From CAKUFA01 sp963646285 (GTDB lineage: Bacteria; Bacillota; Clostridia; Christensenellales; Aristaeellaceae): a stretch of 64,000 nucleotides of DNA. Each line of letters starts with the position of its first letter. The stretch's first letter is position 1. Positions 51,829 to 59,491 of the stretch are shown here, piece by piece. The notes under the pieces were generated by a model, which had not been told where the DNA came from, ran no database searches, and saw only the letters and a program-made list of their open reading frames with translations. The stretch is taken from the NCBI GenBank assembly GCA_963646285.1, contig CAVIWF010000003.1:1-64000 (forward strand), read 5' to 3'. Both the position numbers and the translations under genes were made by a program.

Positions 51829-52812
51829 TTATTGCAGGTATGTAAGCAGCAGCTGAAGCCCTGCCTCCATATCCCGCAGGTCAATCACTTCGCAGGCCGA
51901 ATGCACATACCGGCAGGGAATGGACAGGGTGCACACAGGAATGCCGCCCCGGCTGAGCTGCATGGCACTGGCGTCCGTAGCGCCGAAGGGCAGCACCTCC
52001 CGCTGGGTCTTTACCCCTGCCTTTTCACCGCACAGCAGCAGCTCATCCCGCAGCACGGGATTGGAAATGCTGCCCCGATCCATCACCTTCACCGCAATGC
52101 CGTCCCCCAGGCGGATGGAGGGAAGCTTGGTTTCAGGGGTGTCCCCATTGCCGGTTACATCCAGCGCAATGCCAATGTCCGGCTCCTTAGCGAAGGAAGC
52201 CGTTTGCGCGCCCCGGCATCCTACCTCCTCCTGCACGGAGAAAACAGCAATGATGGTGTCCTTGGTGTCCTTCAGGCTTTGCAGCAGCTTCACCAGCAGG
52301 GCACAGGCGCAGCGGTCGTCCATGGCCGGGGAAGCCACCTTGTGTGCACCCAGGCGTACCACGTCAGGCGCATACACCGCCATATCCCCCAGCTGCACCA
52401 GCTTCATGGCTTCTTCTTTGCTTTCAGCGCCGATGTCCACAAACAGGTTTTTCATGGCGGGGGTATCCTTCACCGGCTCCAAAGCCAGAACACCCTCCAC
52501 CCCGTTTTCAAATACCACATGCCGCACATTGCCGCAGCTTTCGGCACTCAGCCCGCCCACGTTGGTCACCCGCAGGAAGCCTTCCTTTTCATAGCCCGTG
52601 ACCACAAATCCAATATGATCCATGTGGGCGCTGAGCATAATCTTCCGAGGGTTCTCCCCCTTACCATACTTGGTGGCAATCAGGTTGCCCATGGCATCGG
52701 TTTCCAGTGCATCGACCCAGCCTTCGATTTCAGCCTGAATCGCTTTGGCCACCATGGTTTCACGGCCGGAAGGACCGATGGGTGCCAGAATCTTCTTCAA
52801 TAATTCGTACAT
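51829..52812 (-). CDS. M42-family aminopeptidase/glucanase-fold peptidase (first copy)
   Basis: 327 residues. All dinuclear metal-site and catalytic residues are visible: His63 and Asp65 in SAHMDHIGF, Asp165 in PAMDDRC, catalytic Glu195 and Glu196 in VQEEVGCRGA, Asp218 in ALDVTGN and a His in PCRYVHSACE near 302. M42 enzymes form tetrahedral dodecamers that trim oligopeptides in the cytoplasm. AAAGGAG precedes ATG at 52812. It is the third M42 gene in transcription order, 27 nt after the second. Confidence 0.93.
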   Translation of the reverse strand: MYELLKKILAPIGPSGRETMVAKAIQAEIEGWVDALETDAMGNLIATKYGKGENPRKIMLSAHMDHIGFVVTGYEKEGFLRVTNVGGLSAESCGNVRHVVFENGVEGVLALEPVKDTPAMKNLFVDIGAESKEEAMKLVQLGDMAVYAPDVVRLGAHKVASPAMDDRCACALLVKLLQSLKDTKDTIIAVFSVQEEVGCRGAQTASFAKEPDIGIALDVTGNGDTPETKLPSIRLGDGIAVKVMDRGSISNPVLRDELLLCGEKAGVKTQREVLPFGATDASAMQLSRGGIPVCTLSIPCRYVHSACEVIDLRDMEAGLQLLLTYLQ

Positions 52813-52839
52813 GGCAGGTTCTCCTTTAATCATCAAGCA

Positions 52840-53847
52840 TTAAAGCTGCATCAGGAATGTTTCGGTCAGGGCAAGCTGTGCGTCCACGTCACTGAGCTTT
52901 ACCACAGCGGAAGGGCTGTGCATATACCGGCAGGGAACAGACAGCACCAAGGTAGGGATGCCTTCCCGTGCCCGCTGGACAGCGCCGCTCTCATTGCTGC
53001 CAGCGGCAGACTGCCTCACCTGACAAGAAATTTGTCCCGCTTCCGCTGCCTGCAATGCCTGTTTGAACAGCTTCCGATCCCCAATGGATGCCTGATCCAT
53101 AAAGGAGACCACGACGCCTTCTCCCATCTTGCAGCACTTTTCCACGTCCTCAGTCATGCCCAGGTCATTGGGCTCTGTGCCGTCCAGCACCAAACCGATG
53201 GCCGGTGCTGCAGCAAAGGAAGCCCCCTTAGCCCCCCGGTATCCTACTTCCTTCTGGGAGGTGAACACCGCCATCAGATCGTTGGTATAGTTTTTTCCCA
53301 GCAATCGAAGCAGGTTCCATACGCCGGTTCGGCTGTCCAGTGCCTTGCCGCAGGCTCTGTCCTCCCCGAAGGATACATAGGGGGCATCAAAGGCAATGTA
53401 GGTGCCCAGGGGTGCTTTCTTTTCCGCTTCTTCCTTTTTCTTCGCCCCAATGTCCACATAAATTTCCCTGTAGCTCAGCACCCGCTTCCGATCCTCTGCC
53501 GTTTGCAGGTGGATGGCAATGGCACCGATGATGCCGGGCAGCAGTTCATCCCCTACCAGCACCCGCTTGGAGATGATCATTCGAGGGTCTACGTTGCCCA
53601 CCGGAGCAATGCGAAGGAATCCTTCCTCCGTGTGGCCGTTGACGATCAGTCCCACTTCATCCATGTGGGTGGTGACCATGATGCGCTTCGGCTGCAGGCC
53701 GGTGCCCTTCTTTTCCGCCACCACATTTCCCATGCGATCCATGGTTACCTTGGCACCGCAATGGGAAAGCGCTGCCAAGAGGGTGCGCCGCATCTGCTGT
53801 TCATGTCCGCTTACAGCGTTTAACTCCGTCAGCTGCTTCAGATCCAT
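52840..53847 (-). CDS. M42-family peptidase homologue lacking the catalytic glutamate (second copy)
   Basis: 335 residues. Metal ligands are mostly kept: His61 and Asp63 in TTHMDEVGL, Asp171 in ALDSRTG, Asp222 and His310 in PCRYMHSPSA. The catalytic pair, however, reads FTSQKEVGYRGA, with Lys199 where M42 enzymes have the general-base Glu; the codon is AAG where GAG would be expected. The neighbouring DDR is DSR. It is therefore probably inactive and may be a structural or regulatory subunit of a mixed complex with its two intact neighbours. The start overlaps the upstream stop by 10 nt and has GGGAGG before it. Confidence 0.88.
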   Translation of the reverse strand: MDLKQLTELNAVSGHEQQMRRTLLAALSHCGAKVTMDRMGNVVAEKKGTGLQPKRIMVTTHMDEVGLIVNGHTEEGFLRIAPVGNVDPRMIISKRVLVGDELLPGIIGAIAIHLQTAEDRKRVLSYREIYVDIGAKKKEEAEKKAPLGTYIAFDAPYVSFGEDRACGKALDSRTGVWNLLRLLGKNYTNDLMAVFTSQKEVGYRGAKGASFAAAPAIGLVLDGTEPNDLGMTEDVEKCCKMGEGVVVSFMDQASIGDRKLFKQALQAAEAGQISCQVRQSAAGSNESGAVQRAREGIPTLVLSVPCRYMHSPSAVVKLSDVDAQLALTETFLMQL

Positions 53848-54875
53848 AGGTCATCCTCCCATCCTGCATCCAGTTCACTGAGGAAGTGGGCAATCAACCG
53901 GCTGCACTCATTCAAGGCGTTCAGGTCGATGGTTTCCACAGTGGTGTGCATGTATTTCAGGGGCAGGGACAGCAGCACCGTAGGAATGCCTGCCCGGGTG
54001 AAGCCCACCTCGTCTGCATCCGTGCCGGTGTCCCATTCGTTGACGCACTTCTGCAGGGTCACATGATGCTCCTCAGCGCAGTCCAGCAAACGCTTCAGCA
54101 GCTTAGGCTGAATATAAGGGCCGATGGAAACCACAGGGCTGTCCACAGAAGCTGTCACCGACGAGGGACAACCGGGGGTAGCCGCATGATCCACGTCCAA
54201 GGCCACTGCCAAATCGGGATCCAGGGCAAAAGCAGCCGTCATGGCGCCACGGGAACCTACTTCCTCTTGAGTGGAGCCCACAAAGTACACATCCGCATTG
54301 CACTGCATACGGTGAAGCCGCCGTGCCGCCCCCAGCAGAATGGTCACGCAGGCACGGTCGTCCATGGTTTTGGAGGCAAACTGGTCATTCAAAAGGGCGG
54401 TAGCAGGCGTGTTGAAGGTTACCAGGTCGCCAACCCGAACCAGTTCCTTTACCTTTTCTGCCGGTAAGCCCACATCCACAAAGAGCTCTTCCCGTGCGTA
54501 ATTGCTCTTTCGCTCCTTGGCATTCATCAGGTGCGGCGGCAGGCCGCCGATGGTGCCGAAAAGCTTTTCCCTGCCGTGAACCCACACCCGGCAGGCAGGC
54601 AAAATGCGAGGGTCTACGCCCCCTACCTGCCCCAGACGAATGCTGCCATCTTCTTCGACGGCGGAAACCATCAGGCCGATTTCATCCATGTGAGCGCAAA
54701 GCATCACCTTGGGGTCTGTTCCTTTTTTATGAGCAATCATGTTGAACATCGGGTCGATGCTCACTTCATCCACATAAGGACGAAATTGTTCGGCAAAGTA
54801 TGCAGCAACCTGTGCTTCCTGACCGCTTGGGCCCACCAGTGCCGCCGCCTCTGTCAGGATCTTCTGCACGTCCAT
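53838..54875 (-). CDS. M42-family aminopeptidase (third copy)
   Basis: 345 residues. The active-site residues are intact: His and Asp in CAHMDEIGLMV (about 62-64), MDDRAC, TQEEVGSRGA, ALDVDHA and LKYMHTTVE. It is the first gene in transcription order of an eight-gene minus-strand run. AAAGGAGG precedes ATG, and a TTGCCC/TATAAT promoter lies close upstream. Confidence 0.93.
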   Translation of the reverse strand: MDVQKILTEAAALVGPSGQEAQVAAYFAEQFRPYVDEVSIDPMFNMIAHKKGTDPKVMLCAHMDEIGLMVSAVEEDGSIRLGQVGGVDPRILPACRVWVHGREKLFGTIGGLPPHLMNAKERKSNYAREELFVDVGLPAEKVKELVRVGDLVTFNTPATALLNDQFASKTMDDRACVTILLGAARRLHRMQCNADVYFVGSTQEEVGSRGAMTAAFALDPDLAVALDVDHAATPGCPSSVTASVDSPVVSIGPYIQPKLLKRLLDCAEEHHVTLQKCVNEWDTGTDADEVGFTRAGIPTVLLSLPLKYMHTTVETIDLNALNECSRLIAHFLSELDAGWEDDLWI

Positions 54876-54907
54876 ATCGTTGCCTCCTTTGATTCATTTC
54901 ACGCTAA

Positions 54908-54936
54908 ATTATAGCATATTCAAGGCTGTGGGGCAA
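54908..54936 (-). promoter_or_regulatory. Promoter of the M42 operon
   Basis: TTGCCC-17 bp-TATAAT on the minus strand with TGC before the -10. Start near 54901, about 25 nt before the first ATG. Confidence 0.75.
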
Positions 54937-55062
54937 CGTTCCCGAAAGCAGATTCGGCAAGCCTTTTCGGTGCTTGCTGCCGATTCCGTACATTGTTTTT
55001 CTTTCCATGAAAATCGCTCGGCGTTTACAATGCCATTGCTCTTTTGTTTGATTTGTTCCCCT

Positions 55063-55263
55063 TGTGGAGAATGGAAACGACTTCTCCACAGTTTTTCCAC
55101 TTTTCTTTCCTTTAGCCGGAATGCTTTTCGACCGGTTTTTCCATGACAAGTTGTCCGTTCCATCAGTTTTCCACAGATTTGATGGCATTTTTCGCCTCTC
55201 ATGGGGAACGAATCGTGAAGTTTCCCACAGTTTCCACAAGTTTTCCACAGGTTCTGTGGAAAT
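55063..55263. promoter_or_regulatory. Cluster of DnaA-box-like 9-mers in a non-coding gap
   Basis: The 445-bp gap 54876-55320 has no credible gene. Within 201 bp of it lie two exact matches to TTWTNCACA (TTTTCCACA at 55167-55175 and 55241-55249) and six one-mismatch forms: at 55082, 55093, 55221 and 55230 on the plus strand, and at 55063 and 55255 on the minus strand. The segment is more AT-rich than its surroundings. It may bind DnaA, but no dnaA or dnaN is present, so I do not call it an origin. Confidence 0.45.
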
Positions 55264-55286
55264 ATGCCGTTCGGCTTTGGCAAATG

Positions 55287-55313
55287 AAAAAGCCGCCCGA
55301 TTTTTCGAGCAGC
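55287..55313 (-). terminator. Terminator after the amino-acid kinase gene
   Basis: On the minus strand GCTGCTCGA pairs with TCGGGCGGC (two G-T pairs) around an AAAA loop, followed by five Ts. It lies 8 nt past the stop. Confidence 0.8.
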
Positions 55314-55320
55314 CTGATGG

Positions 55321-56145
55321 TTATTCCACGCCGATTCTGGTGCAGGGCACCCGGCCATTGACCAAATCAGAAATCCGATACCGGCCATGACCAATAATCA
55401 CCGTTGTTCCCCCTCGCACGGATTCCAGTGCATAGGCCAGCTTTGCTTTAGCCCCATTCGCCCCTGCACGGCTGGCACCCACACAATGGGTTTGAAGCTC
55501 ACGGACCTTCTGTTCCACTTCCTCCACTGATTTTCCCAGCACTTCCCGCACCAGGGTGGAAGGATCCTTAGGATCCTGATAAATCCCCTCGGCGGAGGTC
55601 ATCAGCACCAGGGTCTTGGCATGCACAAGAGAGGCGATCACGGCAGCAGTTTCATCATTGTCCACACATTCATGGACATTCTCCCCCTGACTGCGCCGAG
55701 CTGCCAGTTCCAGCTTGCGGTTTTCCTCATCGCTTACCGGGTCATTGTAGTTGACAATGGGGATAGTCTTCTGCTGTGCCGCCCGAATCAGCAACCGCCG
55801 AATGTGTTCCCTTTTTTCCGGATCGTTAAAGTGAGTATGCTCCACCAGCAGCTGACGAACGCCGTATTCCGGGGCGATGAACTGCCGATAGTTTTGCATG
55901 AGGATGCTTTGCCCCTGGGCAGCATAGTCCGTCTTATCCTGCTCCGGATCGCCGCACAATTCGCAGCCCGTCCGCTTGATATAGTCCAGCCGGCCGATTT
56001 CCGTTGCGCCGCTGGTCACCCAAATCATGCCCGGGCGAAGCTCCGCCCCCAAGCGTGAAAAAATATTGTAATCAATGTCCTGATCCTCTTTGCGAATCAG
56101 CGCCATCGAGCCAATCTTACCAACCAGTTCAAACTGATAGTCCAT
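55321..56145 (-). CDS. Amino-acid-kinase family protein (glutamate 5-kinase/UMP kinase fold)
   Basis: 274 residues. The fold is suggested by LVGKIGSMALI (residues 6-16), WVTSGATEIGRLDY (about 43), PIVNYNDPVSDEE (about 129), DNDETAAVIASLV (about 165) and the late GANGAKAKLAYALESVRGG. It resembles ProB without the PUA domain, but the spacing is loose and proA is absent, so the substrate is uncertain. ATG at 56145 has GAAGGGG 8 nt upstream. Confidence 0.65.
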   Translation of the reverse strand: MDYQFELVGKIGSMALIRKEDQDIDYNIFSRLGAELRPGMIWVTSGATEIGRLDYIKRTGCELCGDPEQDKTDYAAQGQSILMQNYRQFIAPEYGVRQLLVEHTHFNDPEKREHIRRLLIRAAQQKTIPIVNYNDPVSDEENRKLELAARRSQGENVHECVDNDETAAVIASLVHAKTLVLMTSAEGIYQDPKDPSTLVREVLGKSVEEVEQKVRELQTHCVGASRAGANGAKAKLAYALESVRGGTTVIIGHGRYRISDLVNGRVPCTRIGVE

Positions 56146-56194
56146 GACAAGCACCCCTTCACCCTTTGCGCTTTGTGCCTACCTGCTGACGACC

Positions 56195-56203
56195 ATTATA
56201 GCA
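56195..56203 (-). promoter_or_regulatory. Extended -10 promoter of the kinase gene
   Basis: TGCTATAAT on the minus strand, with no good -35; start near 56188. Confidence 0.55.
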
Positions 56204-56271
56204 TACTTTTTCTTCCGCTGCTGTACTTTTTGCGCTTCTTCCACTGCACATGCTGCAAGCAAACAGAAAAG

Positions 56272-56301
56272 TTGCATTTGCGTCTATGACCCACCTATGA
56301 T
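56272..56301 (+). promoter_or_regulatory. Promoter of the DUF975 gene
   Basis: TTGCAT and TATGAT with an 18-bp spacer; start near 56308, about 28 nt before ATG. Confidence 0.55.
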
Positions 56302-56335
56302 AAAATAAACCCATCCTATGGAAGGAGCATCCTTT

Positions 56336-57238
56336 ATGCTGAACTTTGAATTTCGTGTACGAGCCAGAAAGGCATTGCAAAACCATTGGCAGGTGGCATT
56401 GCTCATTGGGTTGATTGCTGCCCTGCCGGAGCTGATCAGTCAATTGGTCAGTGCACTGACCGGCGGCAGTGTCGTTCAGCGGCTCACCGTTTTGGCGGAA
56501 AACGATATGGCCATTCTTTATTCCAACGAACAGCTTGCCAGCGAGCTGCAGTCCATCCTCAAGGACCAAGGCTTTCAATGGTCTGCCATCCTGCGGGTGG
56601 TCAGCTGGCTCATCGCCCCGGCACTGTCCCTGGGCATGACGGCTTATCTTCTGGGTCTGCTCCGCATGCAGGCCGGGCAGGTGTCCTCTGTTTTCTCCCG
56701 GATGAAAATCTGGTACAAGAGCATTGGCCTGCATATCATGACCTCCCTGAAGGCATTCCTCTGGGCACTGCCCGGCATTGCCTTTACCATCGCTGCCACG
56801 ATCCTTCTGGCCTACAATATCGGCAGCAAAGATTTGTACAGTCTGGCTTCCTGGGTCAATTTCCTTGCCTGTGCGGGCACCCTGGCTGCCATCATTCCCA
56901 TGGTGATGGCACTGCTCCGCTATGCCATGGCTTCCATGGTACTGGCAGATGAGCCCTCCACCGGCGTCATGCAGGCCATTCGCCGCAGCAAAGAGATGAT
57001 GAAGCACCAGAAGGGCAACTACTTCCTGCTGATGCTCTCCTTTGTGGGCTGGTACCTGCTGCTTGTGCTGCTGGAAACCCTGCTGGTAACCATGGTAGGC
57101 TATGTGCTGGCCTCCACCATCTACATGGTGCTGAGTCTGGCGCTGAACATCTACATCAGCACCACCGCCTGCGCCTTCTACCTGAATGCCAAGGGCGAGA
57201 CCCCGGTGATCGTGCTGCAGAACAACACCTCCATCTAA
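56336..57238 (+). CDS. DUF975 family membrane protein
   Basis: 300 residues with about six membrane helices. The N-terminal FRVRARKALQNHWQVALLIGLI is the DUF975 opening (a short amphipathic helix then a membrane segment), and MQAIRRSKEMMKHQKGNYFLLML is the conserved cytoplasmic loop. Function is unknown. AAGGAG lies 8 nt before ATG at 56336. It is a single-gene unit. Confidence 0.85.
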   Translation: MLNFEFRVRARKALQNHWQVALLIGLIAALPELISQLVSALTGGSVVQRLTVLAENDMAILYSNEQLASELQSILKDQGFQWSAILRVVSWLIAPALSLGMTAYLLGLLRMQAGQVSSVFSRMKIWYKSIGLHIMTSLKAFLWALPGIAFTIAATILLAYNIGSKDLYSLASWVNFLACAGTLAAIIPMVMALLRYAMASMVLADEPSTGVMQAIRRSKEMMKHQKGNYFLLMLSFVGWYLLLVLLETLLVTMVGYVLASTIYMVLSLALNIYISTTACAFYLNAKGETPVIVLQNNTSI

Positions 57239-57260
57239 GCCATTCTCTCCTGTCCCCTCC

Positions 57261-57289
57261 TTGACATCCTTTCCTGCCGGTTTTATAAT
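57261..57289 (+). promoter_or_regulatory. Promoter of the HMA gene
   Basis: Perfect TTGACA-17 bp-TATAAT, so transcription is likely strong and constitutive unless a repressor acts. Confidence 0.88.
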
Positions 57290-57295
57290 GGTGCT

Positions 57296-57344
57296 GCCGC
57301 AGTTAGATGCATTAAACCGCAAGCAGTCTGCTGGCCACTGCGGC
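57296..57344 (+). promoter_or_regulatory. 5' untranslated stem-loop of the HMA gene
   Basis: GCCGCAGT (57296-57303) and ACTGCGGC (57337-57344) form a perfect 8-bp stem starting at about +1, with an inner AGCAG/CTGCT hairpin. It ends just before the AAAGGA ribosome-binding site, so it could stabilise the mRNA or alter translation. Confidence 0.5.
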
Positions 57345-57363
57345 AATGAAAGGATGGATTCCC

Positions 57364-57627
57364 ATGATGAAAATCACGGTCAAGGTAGATGGTATGATGT
57401 GCGGCATGTGCGAAAGCCACATTAACGATGCGGTCCGCCGTGCCTTCCCCGAAATTAAGAAAGTCTCTTCTTCCCGCAGCAAGGGGGAAACGGTGATCCT
57501 GACGGAAACTGACCTGGCTGATGAAAAGCTGCAAAAGGTCATCGGGGACACCGGCTACAAGGTAGGACCCATCACCCGGGGCGAAGAGGAAGCCAAGAAG
57601 GGGTTCTTCAGCTTCCTGCACAAGTAA
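57364..57627 (+). CDS. Heavy-metal-associated (HMA) domain protein, CopZ-like
   Basis: 87 residues. The metal-binding loop GMMCGMCESHINDAV carries the CxxC pair. The fold has the usual beta-alpha-beta-beta-alpha-beta length, with a short Lys/Phe-rich C-terminal extension (EEEAKKGFFSFLHK). CopZ-type chaperones carry Cu(I). No copper ATPase or CsoR gene is adjacent, so the partner is unknown. AAAGGA precedes ATG at 57364; the ATG one codon later also fits. Confidence 0.85.
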   Translation: MMKITVKVDGMMCGMCESHINDAVRRAFPEIKKVSSSRSKGETVILTETDLADEKLQKVIGDTGYKVGPITRGEEEAKKGFFSFLHK

Positions 57628-57641
57628 AGATGCACATGAAA

Positions 57642-57682
57642 GAGGACGAAGCAGGGCGGATGCTGCCCCTTCGTCCTTTTTT
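57642..57682 (+). terminator. Terminator after the HMA gene
   Basis: AGGACGAAG pairs with CTTCGTCCT, with a further inner GGGC/GCCC pair, then six Ts. Confidence 0.9.
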
Positions 57683-57703
57683 GTTGTCCAAATCCGCGCC
57701 GTC

Positions 57704-57740
57704 CCCCTTTTGCAAAGTTGACACGGACCCCTTTTGCAAA
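57704..57740. repeat. 13-mer direct repeat, 24-bp period, upstream of the helicase gene
   Basis: CCCCTTTTGCAAA occurs at 57704-57716 and again at 57728-57740. A TTGACA lies between the copies but has no matching -10. The copies sit just upstream of the TTGCGG/TAAAAT promoter, in a position for regulator binding. Confidence 0.6.
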
Positions 57741-57744
57741 ATGG

Positions 57745-57773
57745 TTGCGGAAAAAAGTTTGATATGGTAAAAT
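57745..57773 (+). promoter_or_regulatory. Promoter of the DEAD-box helicase gene
   Basis: TTGCGG and TAAAAT with a 17-bp spacer; start near 57780, giving a leader of about 62 nt. Confidence 0.5.
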
Positions 57774-57841
57774 TGGAAGGTCATTTTGCCTTGCGTCCCA
57801 AGAGCGAAATGATGTGAATATGAGAGAAATGAAGGAACACC

Positions 57842-59236
57842 ATGACCTTTGAACAATTAGGCTTAATGCCCCAGCTGCTGGAAAACGTCCGGCGCAGCGG
57901 CTATGAAACCCCCACCCCCATTCAGCAGGCCACCATTCCGCTGGTGCTGGCAAAAAAGGATGTGCTGGGCTGTGCCCAAACCGGCACTGGCAAAACCGCC
58001 GCTTTCGCCCTGCCGATTCTTCAAAATCTGGCCAGGGAGCCCCGCAAGGGCGATGCCCCCCGGGTGATCCGTGCCTTGATCCTCACCCCTACCCGGGAGC
58101 TGGCACTGCAAATTTATGAAAACTTTGTGACCTATGGAAAGAAAGTGCCGGTAAACGCCTGCGTGATCTTCGGCGGTGTGAATCAACAGGGTCAAATCGA
58201 AGCCCTGCACCGTGGCGCCGATGTGGTGGTGGCCTGCCCCGGTCGGCTTTGTGACCTGATGAATCAGGGCTATGTGCGGCTGGATTGGGTGAACACCTTT
58301 GTGCTGGATGAAGCAGATCGCATGCTGGATATGGGCTTCATCCACGATGTGCGCCGCATTGCCAACAAACTGCCCCAGAAGCACCAGACTTTGCTTTTCT
58401 CCGCCACCATGCCGGCAGAAGTGGAAAAGCTGGCCATGGAAATGCTGAACGACCCGGAAACGGTGAAGGTCGATCCCGTATCCAGCCCGGTAGAAGCCAT
58501 TGATCAATGCCTGTATTATGTGGACAAGGCCAACAAGAAGCATCTGCTGGCACACCTGCTGAAGGACCCTTCCGTGGAGAATGCCCTTGTATTCTCCCGT
58601 ACCCGCCACGGAGCAGATCGCATCGTCCGTGACTTGAGCAAGGCCGGCATCGACGCTGTTGCCATTCATGGTGATAAGAGCCAGAATGCCCGTCAGGTGG
58701 CGCTGAGCCGCTTCAAAACCGGAGACTGCAAGGTTCTTGTGGCAACTGACATTGCTGCCCGGGGTTTGGATATTGCCGGACTTAGCCATGTGTTCAATTA
58801 CGACATGCCCATGGAGCCGGAAGCCTATGTGCACCGCATTGGCCGCACCGGCCGTGCCGGACACACCGGCAACGCCATCAGCTTCTGCTGCATTGATGAA
58901 GTGAAGCAGCTCAATCAGGTAGAGAAGCTCATTGGCCGCCGCTTGCCCATCCGTGAAAGCGACTGGCCCATGGAAGTCACCACCCCTTCGGAGCCCAAGA
59001 AGCGTCAGCCCATGCCTGCCAAGGTCAACATGCGGGGCGAAGCTATGCCGGAGCGAAAGCCCCGGGCGTCTGTTCCGGCAAAGACCCTGCCCCCTCGCCG
59101 CAGCGGCCAAAGCATTACCATCGGCAAGGATGGAAAAATGCAGGTGCAGCCCGCCAAGCCCGGTCATTCCGTCAATCCGGCCAAGAAGGGATTGGCCAAG
59201 CCTGTGCAGCGTGTTAACCGTCATCGCAAAGGATAA
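57842..59236 (+). CDS. DEAD-box RNA helicase
   Basis: 464 residues. Motifs in order: Q motif with TPIQQATIP, motif I AQTGTGKTAAF (about 46-56), PTRELALQI, motif II VLDEADRMLDMGF (about 158), motif III LLFSATMPAE, then ATDIAARGLDIAG and HRIGRTGRAG. A basic, proline-rich tail of about 90 residues follows and likely binds RNA. It resembles RhlE/CshA-type helicases that unwind ribosomal or mRNA structure, often in the cold. AAGGA lies before ATG. Confidence 0.93.
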   Translation: MTFEQLGLMPQLLENVRRSGYETPTPIQQATIPLVLAKKDVLGCAQTGTGKTAAFALPILQNLAREPRKGDAPRVIRALILTPTRELALQIYENFVTYGKKVPVNACVIFGGVNQQGQIEALHRGADVVVACPGRLCDLMNQGYVRLDWVNTFVLDEADRMLDMGFIHDVRRIANKLPQKHQTLLFSATMPAEVEKLAMEMLNDPETVKVDPVSSPVEAIDQCLYYVDKANKKHLLAHLLKDPSVENALVFSRTRHGADRIVRDLSKAGIDAVAIHGDKSQNARQVALSRFKTGDCKVLVATDIAARGLDIAGLSHVFNYDMPMEPEAYVHRIGRTGRAGHTGNAISFCCIDEVKQLNQVEKLIGRRLPIRESDWPMEVTTPSEPKKRQPMPAKVNMRGEAMPERKPRASVPAKTLPPRRSGQSITIGKDGKMQVQPAKPGHSVNPAKKGLAKPVQRVNRHRKG

Positions 59237-59254
59237 TCTGAATACAGTTTTTCG

Positions 59255-59306
59255 GAGCATGCATGTCTTCCCCATTTTGGAAAAAGGAAGGCATCATGCT
59301 CTTTTT
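59255..59306 (+). terminator. Terminator after the helicase gene
   Basis: GAGCATG pairs with CATGCTC, with inner CTTCC/GGAAG, then five Ts. Confidence 0.85.
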
Positions 59307-59326
59307 GCAGCCCTTTTGAATTCGCC

Positions 59327-59355
59327 TTGACGGTCATTCTTTCCCATGTTAGAAT
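59327..59355 (+). promoter_or_regulatory. Promoter of the BspA-like gene
   Basis: TTGACG and TAGAAT with a 17-bp spacer; start near 59362, leaving a leader of about 130 nt with no fold that I can assign. Confidence 0.65.
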
Positions 59356-59491
59356 GAAGTCAGGTAAGAAGACAATGCAGCCCCATACGACCGACCAGAA
59401 ATGAGGGAATGATCGCATGGTTTGCACAGATTGAATCCCAACAGCTTTCCTTAACGCCACGATTGCATCCCATAACAAGGAGGACCCAACC

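Noticed and set aside
55063..55263. Calling the DnaA-box-like cluster the chromosomal origin
   Set aside because: No dnaA, dnaN, recF or gyrB is in the window and most boxes have one mismatch, so I list it as a candidate site only.
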